From Clostridia bacterium (lineage in GTDB: Bacteria; Bacillota; Clostridia; Lutisporales; Lutisporaceae): a DNA stretch of 37,856 bases. Each line of letters starts with the position of its first letter. The first letter of the stretch is position 1. Both the position numbers and the translations under genes were made by a program. The DNA lies in assembly GCA_029256325.1 (NCBI GenBank), contig JAQSYD010000034.1, positions 1 to 37,856 on the forward strand, given 5' to 3'. Below are positions 15,652 to 23,822 of the stretch, one piece after another. The notes under the pieces were generated by a model, which ran no database searches, was not told the DNA's origin, and worked only from the letters and a program-made list of their open reading frames with translations.

Positions 15652-16515
15652 ATGCTAGACCCAAGGATTTACGATGTAAAAGATGAAATATCCTGGTGTC
15701 CCGGCTGCGGAAACTATAATATACTCCCATCCTTGAAGCAAGCTTTGGCAGAATTGGAATTACAACCTCATCAAGTCGTTATTGTATCCGGCATAGGGCA
15801 AGCTGCCAAGACACCACATTACATGAACGCAAATGGCTTCAACGGTTTGCATGGCAGAGCAGTGCCGCCGGCACAGGGAATGAAAATTGCGAATAAGAAT
15901 TTAAAGGTCATCATACACTCAGGGGATGGGGACTCCTATGGTGAAGGCGGCAATCATTTGCTGCATGGAATCAGGAGAAATGTAGATATCACACATATTG
16001 TACACAATAACCAGATATATGGATTGACCAAGGGGCAAGCTTCACCGACAACTGCCTTAGGGCAGAAAACTACCATGCAGTTTGATGGCAATACCTCCGA
16101 CCCTATCAGTCCTTTAGCCCTTGCTGTTTCAATCGGCTGTGGATTTGTAGCCAGAGCCTTTTCCGGAGACAAGGAGCATCTTGTAGAAATAATGAAGGAA
16201 GCTATAAATTACAAGGGCTATGCCTTAATCGATGTACTACAGCCCTGTATAGCCTTTAACAAAGTAAATACCTTCAAGTGGTACAAGGACAGGGTATATA
16301 AAATTGATGATACAAGCTATGATAATTCAGATAGAGTAGCTGCCTTTCAAAAGGCTTTGGAGTGGGGAGACAATGGAATTCCCTTAGGAGTATTGTATAG
16401 ACAGGAAAAGAGTACATATTTTGATAGAGTAAGCTATTTGGAGGAAGGTCCGGCTCTTGTGGACAGAATATGGCAGCCAAAAGACGCAGAGCGATTTATG
16501 GAGGATTTCAGATAG
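15652..16515 (+). CDS. 2-oxoacid:acceptor oxidoreductase, beta (TPP) subunit
   Basis: 287 residues. The thiamine diphosphate fold is shown by G-D-G-D-S-Y-G-E-G-G-N near residues 88-98 and the downstream H-N-N-Q-I-Y-G-L-T-K-G-Q-A-S-P-T motif, which is a hallmark of 2-oxoacid:ferredoxin oxidoreductase beta subunits. The N-terminal W-C-P-G-C-G region gives two cysteines of the proximal 4Fe-4S cluster, and further Cys residues lie downstream. It acts in the cytoplasm with the preceding subunit. The ATG abuts the alpha stop codon, with an AGGAGG site inside the end of the alpha gene, so the two are co-translated. No delta ferredoxin subunit is present, as in the two-gene forms of the enzyme. Two structured repeats follow the gene. 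Confidence 0.9.
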   Translation: MLDPRIYDVKDEISWCPGCGNYNILPSLKQALAELELQPHQVVIVSGIGQAAKTPHYMNANGFNGLHGRAVPPAQGMKIANKNLKVIIHSGDGDSYGEGGNHLLHGIRRNVDITHIVHNNQIYGLTKGQASPTTALGQKTTMQFDGNTSDPISPLALAVSIGCGFVARAFSGDKEHLVEIMKEAINYKGYALIDVLQPCIAFNKVNTFKWYKDRVYKIDDTSYDNSDRVAAFQKALEWGDNGIPLGVLYRQEKSTYFDRVSYLEEGPALVDRIWQPKDAERFMEDFR

Positions 16516-16568
16516 TTCATAGTATCAAAGCAGAACTTACAGCTAATAATAACTATGTTTAAATTATA

Positions 16569-16685
16569 AAAGCCAAACACTTTGCCTAAGGAATAACTTG
16601 CTGAAGTAAGGCTTCTCCCGCAAAGCAAGGCTTCTGATGCTGTTGAAGCCGATGGAAGCAAATTTGTTCCTTAGAAAGCAAAGAA
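16569..16685 (+). repeat. Structured intergenic repeat, copy 1 (117 bp)
   Basis: The ends pair as a long interrupted stem: CTTTGC (16580-16585) with GCAAAG (16678-16683), and TAAGGAA (16587-16593) with TTCCTTA (16667-16673). Inside are CTTGCT/AGCAAG with a GAAG/CTTC cap, and GCTTC (16630-16634)/GAAGC hairpins. The strand is arbitrary. Confidence 0.8.
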
Positions 16686-16705
16686 AATGTTTCTATTTGA
16701 ATGTT

Positions 16706-16878
16706 AAAGCCAAACACTTTGCCTAAGGAATAATTTGATGGAGTAAGGCTTCAGAGACCCAAGAGGAATGCCTCTGAAGGAGCTTGCTTTGTCAGACCTC
16801 GGAGCTGCATCCCGCAAAGTAAGGCTTCTGATGCTGTTGAAGCCGATGGAAGCAAATTTGTTCCTTAGAAAGCAAAGA
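16706..16878 (+). repeat. Structured intergenic repeat, copy 2 (173 bp)
   Basis: It has the same outer stem as copy 1: CTTTGC (16717-16722)/GCAAAG (16872-16877) and TAAGGAA (16724-16730)/TTCCTTA (16861-16867). The right half is almost identical to copy 1. About 58 extra bases are inserted; these form their own stem (CTTCAGAG with CTCTGAAG) and a longer helix, CTTGCTTTG with CAAAGTAAG. Confidence 0.8.
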
Positions 16879-16913
16879 ATATACTGCTAAATACATAGTT
16901 AGAAGGTGTTACT

Positions 16914-17831
16914 ATGGAGAATAAAAAGGAATTCAAAAAAGTAGGAACTCATGACGGTAGATTTCATCTAAAGGAATTGGATATTGTCTACGATGTTGGG
17001 GATGGAGAGTTTGATCATCATCAAGTGGATAAAGAATTCAGAGAAAGCGGCACACCCTATGCAGCCAGCGGCTTGATATGGAGAAAGTACGGCAGGGATG
17101 TTGTGCGCATCAATGCCCCGGATTTTTCAGATGATGAAATATACAATGTGTTCAGATACATAGACAGAAATCTTATAGAGGCTATTGATGCTTCAGATAA
17201 TGGTATCAGAGCTGCCATGTCAATTATCCCGACACCGAATATTTCTTCAATAATATCTAATTTTAATCCGCCATGGGATGCTGATACCGAGAATGAGGAT
17301 GAGTATTTTCATCAAGCGGTTAAATTAGCAGACATTGTTTTAGGAAATGCCTTGGCACAGCAAATATCTACCGTGAAAGCGAAGGCGCATATCGCAGCAG
17401 CTTTTGAAAGGCGTCCTAGACCGGAACTGCTGGTGCTGGAAAGATCCTACCCTTGGGCTAGAGTTTTAAACAGTATAGACAGAGAGCGGCAGGTACAATT
17501 TGTAGCTTTTCCCAGAGAAGAGGAATACCTATTGCAAACAGTAAGAGGCAGCGGAGGTTCGCTAGGGAACAGAAAAAGCCTACCGGAGGCTTGGGCTGGC
17601 AAAAGAGATGAAGAGCTTAATGAGATCATCGGAATTGATGACGGGATATTTTGTCATTCAGGCAGGTTTATCGCAGGCGCTAAATCTTATGAAAGCATAT
17701 TAAAGATGGCAGATATCGCAATTGAAACCCCAGAAAATAAGCCGCCTAAGAGATTTGGGCATGTACTGCGAAGATTTATTACAAAACAGCTTAAATCTAT
17801 CGGGCTGATAGAGGATCAAGGAAGAAAATAA
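16914..17831 (+). CDS. MYG1/UPF0160-family protein with a shortened metal-site region
   Basis: 305 residues. The start V-G-T-H-D-G-R-F-H and then Y-D-V-G-D-G-E-F-D-H-H-Q, with A-S-G-L-I-W-R-K-Y-G, are MYG1-family marks. This DHH-like fold is linked to RNA exonuclease or phosphodiesterase activity in eukaryotes; the bacterial role is unclear. In other members the first motif reads F-H-x-D-E/D followed by about 25-30 residues before the V-x-D-V-G strand. Here FH runs straight into LKELDIVYDVG, so that segment and its acidic metal ligands seem to be missing. The reading frame is intact. It lies after the structured repeats and 77 bases upstream of hutG. The AGAAGGTG site precedes the ATG. Activity may be lost or altered (inference). 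Confidence 0.75.
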   Translation: MENKKEFKKVGTHDGRFHLKELDIVYDVGDGEFDHHQVDKEFRESGTPYAASGLIWRKYGRDVVRINAPDFSDDEIYNVFRYIDRNLIEAIDASDNGIRAAMSIIPTPNISSIISNFNPPWDADTENEDEYFHQAVKLADIVLGNALAQQISTVKAKAHIAAAFERRPRPELLVLERSYPWARVLNSIDRERQVQFVAFPREEEYLLQTVRGSGGSLGNRKSLPEAWAGKRDEELNEIIGIDDGIFCHSGRFIAGAKSYESILKMADIAIETPENKPPKRFGHVLRRFITKQLKSIGLIEDQGRK

Positions 17832-17908
17832 CAGATATCAACATCCTTCAAGTATATAGAGCTTGTATGTTATACTACACATATGAGCTTTTATTTTGGG
17901 AGGATATG

Positions 17909-18949
17909 ATGTTTGATACTAGATATAAAGTAACTGAAGAAAATGTATGGACAGGCCGTATAGACAGTGAAACCAACTATGATGCCTTTAGACTGCATCA
18001 ATGGGTTCAACGAATCGATTTGAGAAATGAGACTATAGAACTTGATACCGGCAGGCTGGGAATTGCTTTTATAGGGTTTTGCTGTGATGAAGGTGTTAGG
18101 AGGAATCTTGGCAGAGTTGGTGCAGCGAAAGGACCTGAAAATATTAGAAAAGCATTGTCAAATCTACCCTGCAGGTTTACGCAGGATGTAAGGATTTTTG
18201 ATGCAGGGGATATTGTTTGCGAGGATGACAACCTAGAGCAGAGCCAAGAGATATTGGCAAAAGCTGTAGGCAGGATATTGGGTCTAAACCTATTTCCTAT
18301 TGTGTTAGGCGGAGGCCATGAAGTAGCCTTTGGGCATTACATGGGGATATTAAATCACTTGAGTGAAGTCGAGCAAAAGCCTAACATAGGGGTAATAAAT
18401 TTTGATGCACACTTTGATTTGCGTCCTTATCCAAATGGCGGCAGCTCCGGAACTATGTTCAGACAAATCGCTGATGTATGTGAATGCAAAGGCATGAAGT
18501 ACTCCTATTTCTGCGTAGGTGTTCAGAAGCACAGCAATACCATTGAATTGTTCAGGACTGCAGAAAAACTGGGTGTACAGTATGTATTGGAAAAAGATAT
18601 AGAAGGAAATAGATTCGCACATGATATTTCAAACAGTGACGAAGGCAGCATCATGGAGCGTTTAGACAGCTTTATTAAGCAAAATGACCATATCTATATC
18701 ACCATATGCGCTGATGTGTTTTCTTCTGCCTTCGCACCGGGGGTAAGCGCAACACAACCGTTGGGGTTGCACCCTGAGGCAGTATTGAAGTTTATCAAGC
18801 ACCTGCTGAAGTCTCAAAAAACCGTCAGCTTTGATATAGCGGAGGTATCCCCAAGATTTGATTTGGATAACACGACTGCAAATTTAGCGAAGGTTTTGAT
18901 ATTTGCGGTGATAGATACTTTGGCATCAATGAAAAACTTATCTTTGTAA
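17909..18949 (+). CDS. hutG: Formimidoylglutamase-like arginase-family hydrolase
   Basis: About 346 residues of the ureohydrolase (arginase/agmatinase/HutG) fold. Binuclear Mn site motifs are visible: G-G-G-H-E near residue 133, N-F-D-A-H-F-D-L near 163, and the late S-F-D-I-A-E-V-S-P near 308. The phrase R-N-L-G-R-V-G-A-A-K-G-P-E-N-I-R and the overall pattern best fit HutG, which splits N-formimidoyl-glutamate into glutamate and formamide at the end of histidine degradation. Agmatinase or another guanidino hydrolase is the alternative, since no hutH, hutU or hutI is in view. ATG codons stand at 17906 and 17909; the second is 5 bases after GGGAGG and is preferred. A bidirectional terminator separates it from topB. 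Confidence 0.8.
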   Translation: MFDTRYKVTEENVWTGRIDSETNYDAFRLHQWVQRIDLRNETIELDTGRLGIAFIGFCCDEGVRRNLGRVGAAKGPENIRKALSNLPCRFTQDVRIFDAGDIVCEDDNLEQSQEILAKAVGRILGLNLFPIVLGGGHEVAFGHYMGILNHLSEVEQKPNIGVINFDAHFDLRPYPNGGSSGTMFRQIADVCECKGMKYSYFCVGVQKHSNTIELFRTAEKLGVQYVLEKDIEGNRFAHDISNSDEGSIMERLDSFIKQNDHIYITICADVFSSAFAPGVSATQPLGLHPEAVLKFIKHLLKSQKTVSFDIAEVSPRFDLDNTTANLAKVLIFAVIDTLASMKNLSL

Positions 18950-18974
18950 GGGGAGGTTTCCATGCCTTCCCGTA

Positions 18975-19014
18975 AAAAAAGCTAAACTTGAGGTTATTCA
19001 AGTTTAGCTTTTTT
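18975..19014. terminator. Bidirectional terminator between hutG and topB
   Basis: A 17-bp perfect stem (18975-18991 with 18998-19014), GGTTAT loop, with A and T tracts on opposite sides, so it works on both strands. Confidence 0.92.
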
Positions 19015-19018
19015 ATTC

Positions 19019-21205
19019 CTATTTTTCCTGCATAGCCTTCCATTTTGCCAAAGCATCTGCCATTGCATCATTAATAGGTTCTTCTTTTTTCTGCTGTTGC
19101 ATATATTTTGCTACAGTACGCTTGTCACTGCTTTCTGTTTTATCTTCCATTCTCTTATTAAAGCTGGAGAGCTTTTCGCGATAACCGCAGCTGCAGGTGA
19201 AAATTTTGCCTTCTCCTTGCCCCTTAAGCTCCATTTTCTTGTGACATTGAGGACAGCGGGCGTTGGATATCTGGGAGACACCCTTTCGATAGCCGCATTC
19301 TCTATCAGAGCATACCAGCATCTTACCTTTTTTACCCTTGACCTCTAACAAAAATTTACTGCACTCAGGACAGCGTTCTCTTGTCATGTTTTCATGCTTA
19401 TAGGCTTCGCTGCTGGCAATGACTGCAGATACCAGCTTAGATGCATGTGTTCTTATATGATTCATAAAGGCTTTGGAATCCGCTTTGCCCTTGCTTATTT
19501 CATAAAGCTGCTGTTCCCATTTTGCAGTAAGTTCAGCAGAACGAAGCTCTTCGGGAGCCAAGTTTATTAGTTGTATTCCCTTGGCAGTTGGGAAGATTTC
19601 CTTGCCCTTTCTTTCAACATAAAAGGTACTAAACAGCTTTTCAATAATATCAGCTCTTGTTGCCGGTGTGCCCAAGCCACTGGTTCTATCCAAGGCTTCT
19701 CGAAGACTTTCATCTTCAATAAACTTACCGGGGTGCTCCATGGCTGAAAGTAAAGTTGCTTCGGTATATCTTGCAGGTGGTTTCGTTTTTCGGTTCATGG
19801 AGTTTACTGATATGAATTTCAGCTTATCACCTTTTTGAAGGTTAGGTAGTGCTTGCTCGCTATCTTCATCATTATTGGCTTCTGAGCCGCCCTTGTCATC
19901 ATATACAGCCTTCCATCCCATAGCAGTAGTAACTCTTCCCTTTGCAAATAGCTGCTCTCCTGAGGCTTCTACCTTGATTGTAGTCTGCTCATATTGATAT
20001 GCAGAGCTTAATACTGCAAGAAAGCGTTTCGCAACCAGGTCAAATATATTACGCTCCTCAAAGCTTAAGGCTGAAAGATTCACCGACTGCTCAGTAGGTA
20101 TAATTGCGTGGTGATCACTTACCTTTTTGTTATCCACCAAGCGACTGGTGGTATTAATTTTGTTGCGCAGCAGCATTTGTGCCATTGCTGCATATGGGCC
20201 AACTGCCATACTTCTCAGTCTGTCCGGCAACGTCGGTACGATATCTGTGGTAATGTGTCTGGAGTCTGTTCTGGGATAAGTAAGTACTTTGTGTTTTTCA
20301 TATAAGGATTGCATGATGGATAGTGTCTGTTTGGCAGAATAGCCATACCGCTTGTTGGCATCACGCTGCAGCTCCGTCAAATCATAGGCTAAAGGATGGG
20401 GCTCGTTTTTAGCTTCCTTTTTAACCTCAACTACGTTTCCTGTCTGTCCTTGCAGCTTTTGTGTGATTGCTTCAGCTTTAGCCTTATCAAACAGCTGTGT
20501 ATTGTTGCTGCTTTTATCCCGCCAGAATAAGGTAAAGCCATTCACTTTTGCTTCAATAGTCCAATAATCCTTAGGGATAAAGCTTTTAATTTCATTTTCC
20601 CTTTGTACGATCATGGCAAGGGTAGGGGTTTGCACTCTTCCAGCGGAAAGCTGTGCATTATACTTACAGGTAAGGGCACGGGTTACATTCAACCCTATAA
20701 GCCAATCTGCCTCTGCACGGCTTTGAGCTGCATGGTATAAATTCTCATAATCTCTGCCAGGCTTTAAGCTGTTAAAGCCTTCCCTGATGGCCTTGTCAGT
20801 CTGCGAAGATATCCATAGGCGCTTAATCGGCTTCCTAAAGCCTGCTTTTTCTATGATCCAGCGAGCAACCAACTCACCCTCTCGCCCTGCATCTGTTGCA
20901 ATAACAAGACTCTCTACATCAGGCTGCTTCAGCAGGTTTCGTACAACACCATATTGCTTGGAGGTCTCTTTTATGACAGCCAACTCCATTTTGCTTGGCA
21001 GCATAGGCAAATCCTCCAGATTCCAAGCTTTATACTTATTATCATAAGCCTCCGGATCAGCTAATGTCACCAAATGGCCTAATGCCCAGGTTACTATATA
21101 TTTTTGACCGATTAAGCAGCCATTGCCGTTTTGATTGCAGTTCAGTACCTTTGCTAAATCTCTGCCTACGGAAGGCTTTTCGGCTAATACTAATGTTTTT
21201 CCCAT
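19019..21205 (-). CDS. topB: DNA topoisomerase III
   Basis: 728 residues, the full length for TopB with extra zinc fingers. The N-terminal TOPRIM domain starts L-V-L-A-E-K-P-S-V-G, with the acidic motif T-D-A-G-R-E-G-E near residues 105-112. The active-site tyrosine is Y310 in L-T-Y-P-R-T-D-S-R. Two C-terminal zinc ribbons follow: C-P-E-C...C-S-D-R-E-C near 617-640 and C-P-Q-C-H...C-S-C near 650-675. The enzyme relaxes and decatenates DNA by single-strand passage. The ATG follows an AAGGAGA site. It is a single minus-strand gene ending at the shared terminator. TopB copies also occur on integrative elements, but no relaxase, integrase or att site is seen here, and codon use looks like its neighbours. 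Confidence 0.95.
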   Translation of the reverse strand: MGKTLVLAEKPSVGRDLAKVLNCNQNGNGCLIGQKYIVTWALGHLVTLADPEAYDNKYKAWNLEDLPMLPSKMELAVIKETSKQYGVVRNLLKQPDVESLVIATDAGREGELVARWIIEKAGFRKPIKRLWISSQTDKAIREGFNSLKPGRDYENLYHAAQSRAEADWLIGLNVTRALTCKYNAQLSAGRVQTPTLAMIVQRENEIKSFIPKDYWTIEAKVNGFTLFWRDKSSNNTQLFDKAKAEAITQKLQGQTGNVVEVKKEAKNEPHPLAYDLTELQRDANKRYGYSAKQTLSIMQSLYEKHKVLTYPRTDSRHITTDIVPTLPDRLRSMAVGPYAAMAQMLLRNKINTTSRLVDNKKVSDHHAIIPTEQSVNLSALSFEERNIFDLVAKRFLAVLSSAYQYEQTTIKVEASGEQLFAKGRVTTAMGWKAVYDDKGGSEANNDEDSEQALPNLQKGDKLKFISVNSMNRKTKPPARYTEATLLSAMEHPGKFIEDESLREALDRTSGLGTPATRADIIEKLFSTFYVERKGKEIFPTAKGIQLINLAPEELRSAELTAKWEQQLYEISKGKADSKAFMNHIRTHASKLVSAVIASSEAYKHENMTRERCPECSKFLLEVKGKKGKMLVCSDRECGYRKGVSQISNARCPQCHKKMELKGQGEGKIFTCSCGYREKLSSFNKRMEDKTESSDKRTVAKYMQQQKKEEPINDAMADALAKWKAMQEK

Positions 21206-21397
21206 TTTAACTCTCCTTGAATAAATAGTTCTTGCTTAATTAGTTTATCATTGAAGCAGCCTATTTACACTATTTTTTTGCGCATATGAAAATGTGCTAT
21301 AATAATTCTATAATTTACATATTAATTGGTAAACTAATAATATTTACAGTATAATACTTACATAGTAATACTTACAAAGGATAAAGAGGAGATAAAC

Positions 21398-22582
21398 ATG
21401 ACTGCTACATTTTTAGATTTAGGATTAAATCAGAGCTTAATTGAGGGCTTGAAAAAACAAGGCATTGAACAGCCTACAAGTATACAAGCCAAGACGATAC
21501 CCCTAGGCTTTGAAAATAGGGATATCATTGGACAATCCCAAACCGGCAGCGGAAAAACTCTCGCATATTTGCTGCCTATATTTCACAAGGTGGACAGCTC
21601 AAAGCGTGAAATGCAGGCGATTATTTTAGCACCCACCCATGAATTGGTTATGCAAATTGAGAAGCAAATAAAGACTTTGGCTGAAAACTCAGGAATTCCT
21701 GTAAAATCTGCAGCTATCATAGGGCAGGTAAATATCGAAAGACAAATAGAAAAGCTGAGAGAGAAGCCCCATATCATCGTAGGCTCTGCAGGAAGAATAT
21801 TAGAGCTTATCAAAAGGAAAAAAATCAGTGCCCACACGGTTAAGACCATTGTCATTGATGAAGGCGATCGAATGCTGGATGAGAACAATGCCAGCAATGT
21901 GAAGGATATCATTAAAACCACCATGAGAGATAGACAGCTTATGGTGTTTTCTGCAACGATAAATGATAGGACAATGAGTATTTCCAAGGAATTAATGAAG
22001 GACGCAGCCGTTGTAAAAGCAGAAGAGCAGGAAAAATTAAACCCAAATGTAGAGCATATATACCTTTTGGCAGAGCAGCGCGATAAGATCGAAATATTAA
22101 GAAAGCTCATTGCGGCAATTGAGCCTCCAAAAGCCATCGTATTTATCAATAAAAGTGATGAAATTGATATCACTACCTCCAAACTAAAATTCCATAAGCT
22201 AAATGCCGTAGGTATTTATGGAACAGCAGAAAAGGAAGAGCGTAAAAAGGCTTTGGAGGGCTTTAGAAGCGGCAAGAATCAGCTGCTGGTGGCTTCAGAT
22301 TTAGCTGCCAGGGGGTTGGACATTCAAGATGTAACTTATATATTTAATTTGGATTTGCCAGCAGAGCCTAAGGAATATTTACATAGAGCAGGCAGAACAG
22401 GCAGAATGGGTAAGGAAGGACTAGTCATCTCAATTGTAACAGCAAAAGAGGAAGCTCAGATTAAAAAATACCAAAATGCCTTTAAGTTGAATATTGAGCA
22501 GAAAGAAATCCATATGGGCGCTTTAATTGAGCCGGGCACCAAAAATGAAGCTGCTAAAAAGCAGATTAAAGCTAAAAAATAA
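21398..22582 (+). CDS. DEAD-box-type ATP-dependent RNA helicase (motif II DEGD)
   Basis: 394 residues with two RecA-like domains. Motifs in order are the Q motif region (G-I-E-Q-P-T-S-I-Q), motif I S-Q-T-G-S-G-K-T (~46-53), motif Ia A-P-T-H-E-L, motif II D154-E-G-D157, motif III S-A-T, the late A-S-D-L-A-A-R-G-L-D-I and motif VI H-R-A-G-R-T-G-R. The protein unwinds short RNA duplexes with ATP; likely roles are RNA decay, ribosome assembly or cold growth. The third position of motif II is Gly instead of Ala. The C-terminus is short (~25 residues, Lys-rich). It begins at an ATG after AAAGAGGAG and is a single-gene unit with a shared terminator. Confidence 0.92.
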   Translation: MTATFLDLGLNQSLIEGLKKQGIEQPTSIQAKTIPLGFENRDIIGQSQTGSGKTLAYLLPIFHKVDSSKREMQAIILAPTHELVMQIEKQIKTLAENSGIPVKSAAIIGQVNIERQIEKLREKPHIIVGSAGRILELIKRKKISAHTVKTIVIDEGDRMLDENNASNVKDIIKTTMRDRQLMVFSATINDRTMSISKELMKDAAVVKAEEQEKLNPNVEHIYLLAEQRDKIEILRKLIAAIEPPKAIVFINKSDEIDITTSKLKFHKLNAVGIYGTAEKEERKKALEGFRSGKNQLLVASDLAARGLDIQDVTYIFNLDLPAEPKEYLHRAGRTGRMGKEGLVISIVTAKEEAQIKKYQNAFKLNIEQKEIHMGALIEPGTKNEAAKKQIKAKK

Positions 22583-22665
22583 GTGTGAAAGTTCTTTAAC
22601 AGTCATTGCATATTTCAAATTAAACTGCTATGGAAAGCAGTGTGTAGATCAGCATAAAAGGAGTA

Positions 22666-22700
22666 AAAAAACCTGGTGTTTACTTAACACCAGGTTTTTG
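22666..22700. terminator. Bidirectional terminator
   Basis: ACCTGGTGTT (22671-22680) pairs with AACACCAGGT (22686-22695), flanked by A and T tracts. It is shared by the helicase and the convergent transporter gene. Confidence 0.92.
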
Positions 22701-22709
22701 TGTTTCTAT

Positions 22710-23327
22710 TTATTTTTTAAAAATTCCAAAAGGCTTGCCCACAGGAAGAAATTCTCTTCCAAAGTGTGGATTCAATACTGCAGCAGCGGACCCATAGAAG
22801 GAACACATTGCAATAACAAACTCTGAATAAGCGGCTAACGTATGTGGGAATTCTCCGCCTATTCCAAAGGAATCAAGGGTTAAACCGATAAATAGAAAAT
22901 CGATTAAGAAGAATATGATAAATAGTACCTTGTTTGTTTCCATAGCACCTATTGTCATAATCACTGAGAATATGAGGTAGCCTAAGAAAGCAAATCCTAA
23001 TTGCTTTGGATCAACGCCTGCTTGAAGGCTTTGACCAAATACACCTGCTTTGATCATCCAGGATGCAGCTACGCCAAACCAGAAAAGTGCATAAGCACCA
23101 AATGCAGTTGTACCAAAGGTGTTTTGTCTTTTGGAATCATTAATACATGCGAATAATTGCGCAAAGCCACCCAAGAAGATAGCCCATGGAATTATGAAGG
23201 AAGTACCCTCAGTAATACCAAGCTTTTGAGAGGATGCGACCAAGGTTACCATAGCAAGACCAAATAGTCCTAGGGCAGATGGGTCGCAGTTAAGAATTTT
23301 TACGTTTTGAGTTTGGTTGTTGTTCAT
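22710..23327 (-). CDS. GPR1/FUN34/YaaH-family acetate (succinate) transporter
   Basis: 205 residues with six predicted membrane helices. The family signature N-P-x-x-L-G-L appears as D-P-S-A-L-G-L-F-G-L-A near residues 15-25; the second signature region holds F-G-G-x-x-Q-L-x-A near residues 55-62 in the form LGGFAQLFA. Members (SatP, Ato2) carry acetate or succinate across the membrane with protons or through a hexameric channel. The first residue of the signature, usually Asn, is Asp here. The ATG follows AAGGAGG. It is a single minus-strand gene, fitting an organism that makes or takes up acetate. Acetate is the likeliest substrate from family knowledge only. Confidence 0.88.
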   Translation of the reverse strand: MNNNQTQNVKILNCDPSALGLFGLAMVTLVASSQKLGITEGTSFIIPWAIFLGGFAQLFACINDSKRQNTFGTTAFGAYALFWFGVAASWMIKAGVFGQSLQAGVDPKQLGFAFLGYLIFSVIMTIGAMETNKVLFIIFFLIDFLFIGLTLDSFGIGGEFPHTLAAYSEFVIAMCSFYGSAAAVLNPHFGREFLPVGKPFGIFKK

Positions 23328-23456
23328 AAACAGCCTCCTTAAAAATAATCACTATAATAAGCTATCAAAAAAAGTCGAACCTGTCAAATGTTTGTCGAAG
23401 TATAGAAGCTATATACCTAATAAAATATTACATTTTGATTTCTAACAATATTATTG

Positions 23457-23485
23457 TTGACTTAACCAGCTAATTTTGATACACT
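23457..23485 (+). promoter_or_regulatory. Promoter of the lysA-lysC operon
   Basis: TTGACT (23457-23462), a 17-base spacer and TACACT (23480-23485). It lies about 70 bases before the riboswitch aptamer. Confidence 0.6.
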
Positions 23486-23556
23486 ACATTTTAATATATT
23501 TAAAACTTTGTATTAATACTAAGAGTAAATATCGTTCTAAAATCGAATAAAAAACG

Positions 23557-23718
23557 ATGTGGTACAGAGGCCGCGGTTGTCATAAGTATTATGGAACAAA
23601 CCATAAAAAAGGGTCATCCGCCGAAATGCGTAATGAAGGTTATGCATTGGGACTATGCTTAACAAGTATAGTACTGTCTTGAAGAAATTGCCCAATTTCT
23701 CAAGGAGTGCTTATCATG
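23557..23718 (+). ncRNA. Lysine riboswitch (L-box)
   Basis: Core elements of the L-box are present in order: AGAGG-cc-GCG (23566-23575) and a P2 arm GGTTGT..ACAAACC with AAGTA inside. GCCGAA (23620-23625) follows, then a P3-like stem ATGCGTAA/TTATGCAT. The last arm is CTTGAAGAAATTG/CAATTTCTCAAGG (23678-23705), closely resembling that of Bacillus lysC. Lysine binding is expected to favour the terminator that follows. The genes controlled are lysA and aspartokinase, as expected for this class. Confidence 0.87.
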
Positions 23719-23745
23719 TCGGGGCAAGAGGATTTGTTTTTTTTG

Positions 23746-23784
23746 AAACAGCTATGGGTTCCTTTTGCCTATAGCTGTTTTTTG
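23746..23784 (+). terminator. Riboswitch expression-platform terminator
   Basis: AAACAGCTATGGG pairs with CCTATAGCTGTTT (one G-U pair, loop of about 9) and is followed by a T run, 39 bases before lysA. It is the lysine-dependent attenuator. Confidence 0.88.
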
Positions 23785-23822
23785 TTTACGTAAAATTATT
23801 CATATGAAATGAGGAGATATTA

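Larger units (their letters stand above)
16516..16913. other. Intergenic region filled by two structured repeats
   Basis: 398 bases without a gene. Two copies of one element (16569-16685 and 16706-16878) occupy most of it. G+C looks higher than the surroundings. No clear promoter for the gene at 16914 was seen after the second copy. Confidence 0.8.
23328..23822. other. 495-base leader region upstream of lysA
   Basis: It holds the promoter of the transporter gene (minus strand, boxes not clear), a plus-strand promoter at 23457-23485, the lysine riboswitch and its terminator. No protein gene is supported here. Confidence 0.8.

Noticed and set aside
16569-16878. The intergenic repeats as a CRISPR array or IS remnant
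   Set aside because: There are only two long units with paired ends and an internal insertion, no regular spacers, no transposase frame and no target-site duplication visible.
18964-18987. A 7-codon frame (ATG at 18963) behind a GGGGAGG sequence after hutG
   Set aside because: It runs into the terminator stem and is too short; the good ribosome site could still be a remnant, but a gene cannot be supported.
19019-21205. topB as a mark of an integrative element
   Set aside because: No integrase, relaxase, conjugation gene, direct att repeats or codon shift was seen; a chromosomal topB is the simpler view.
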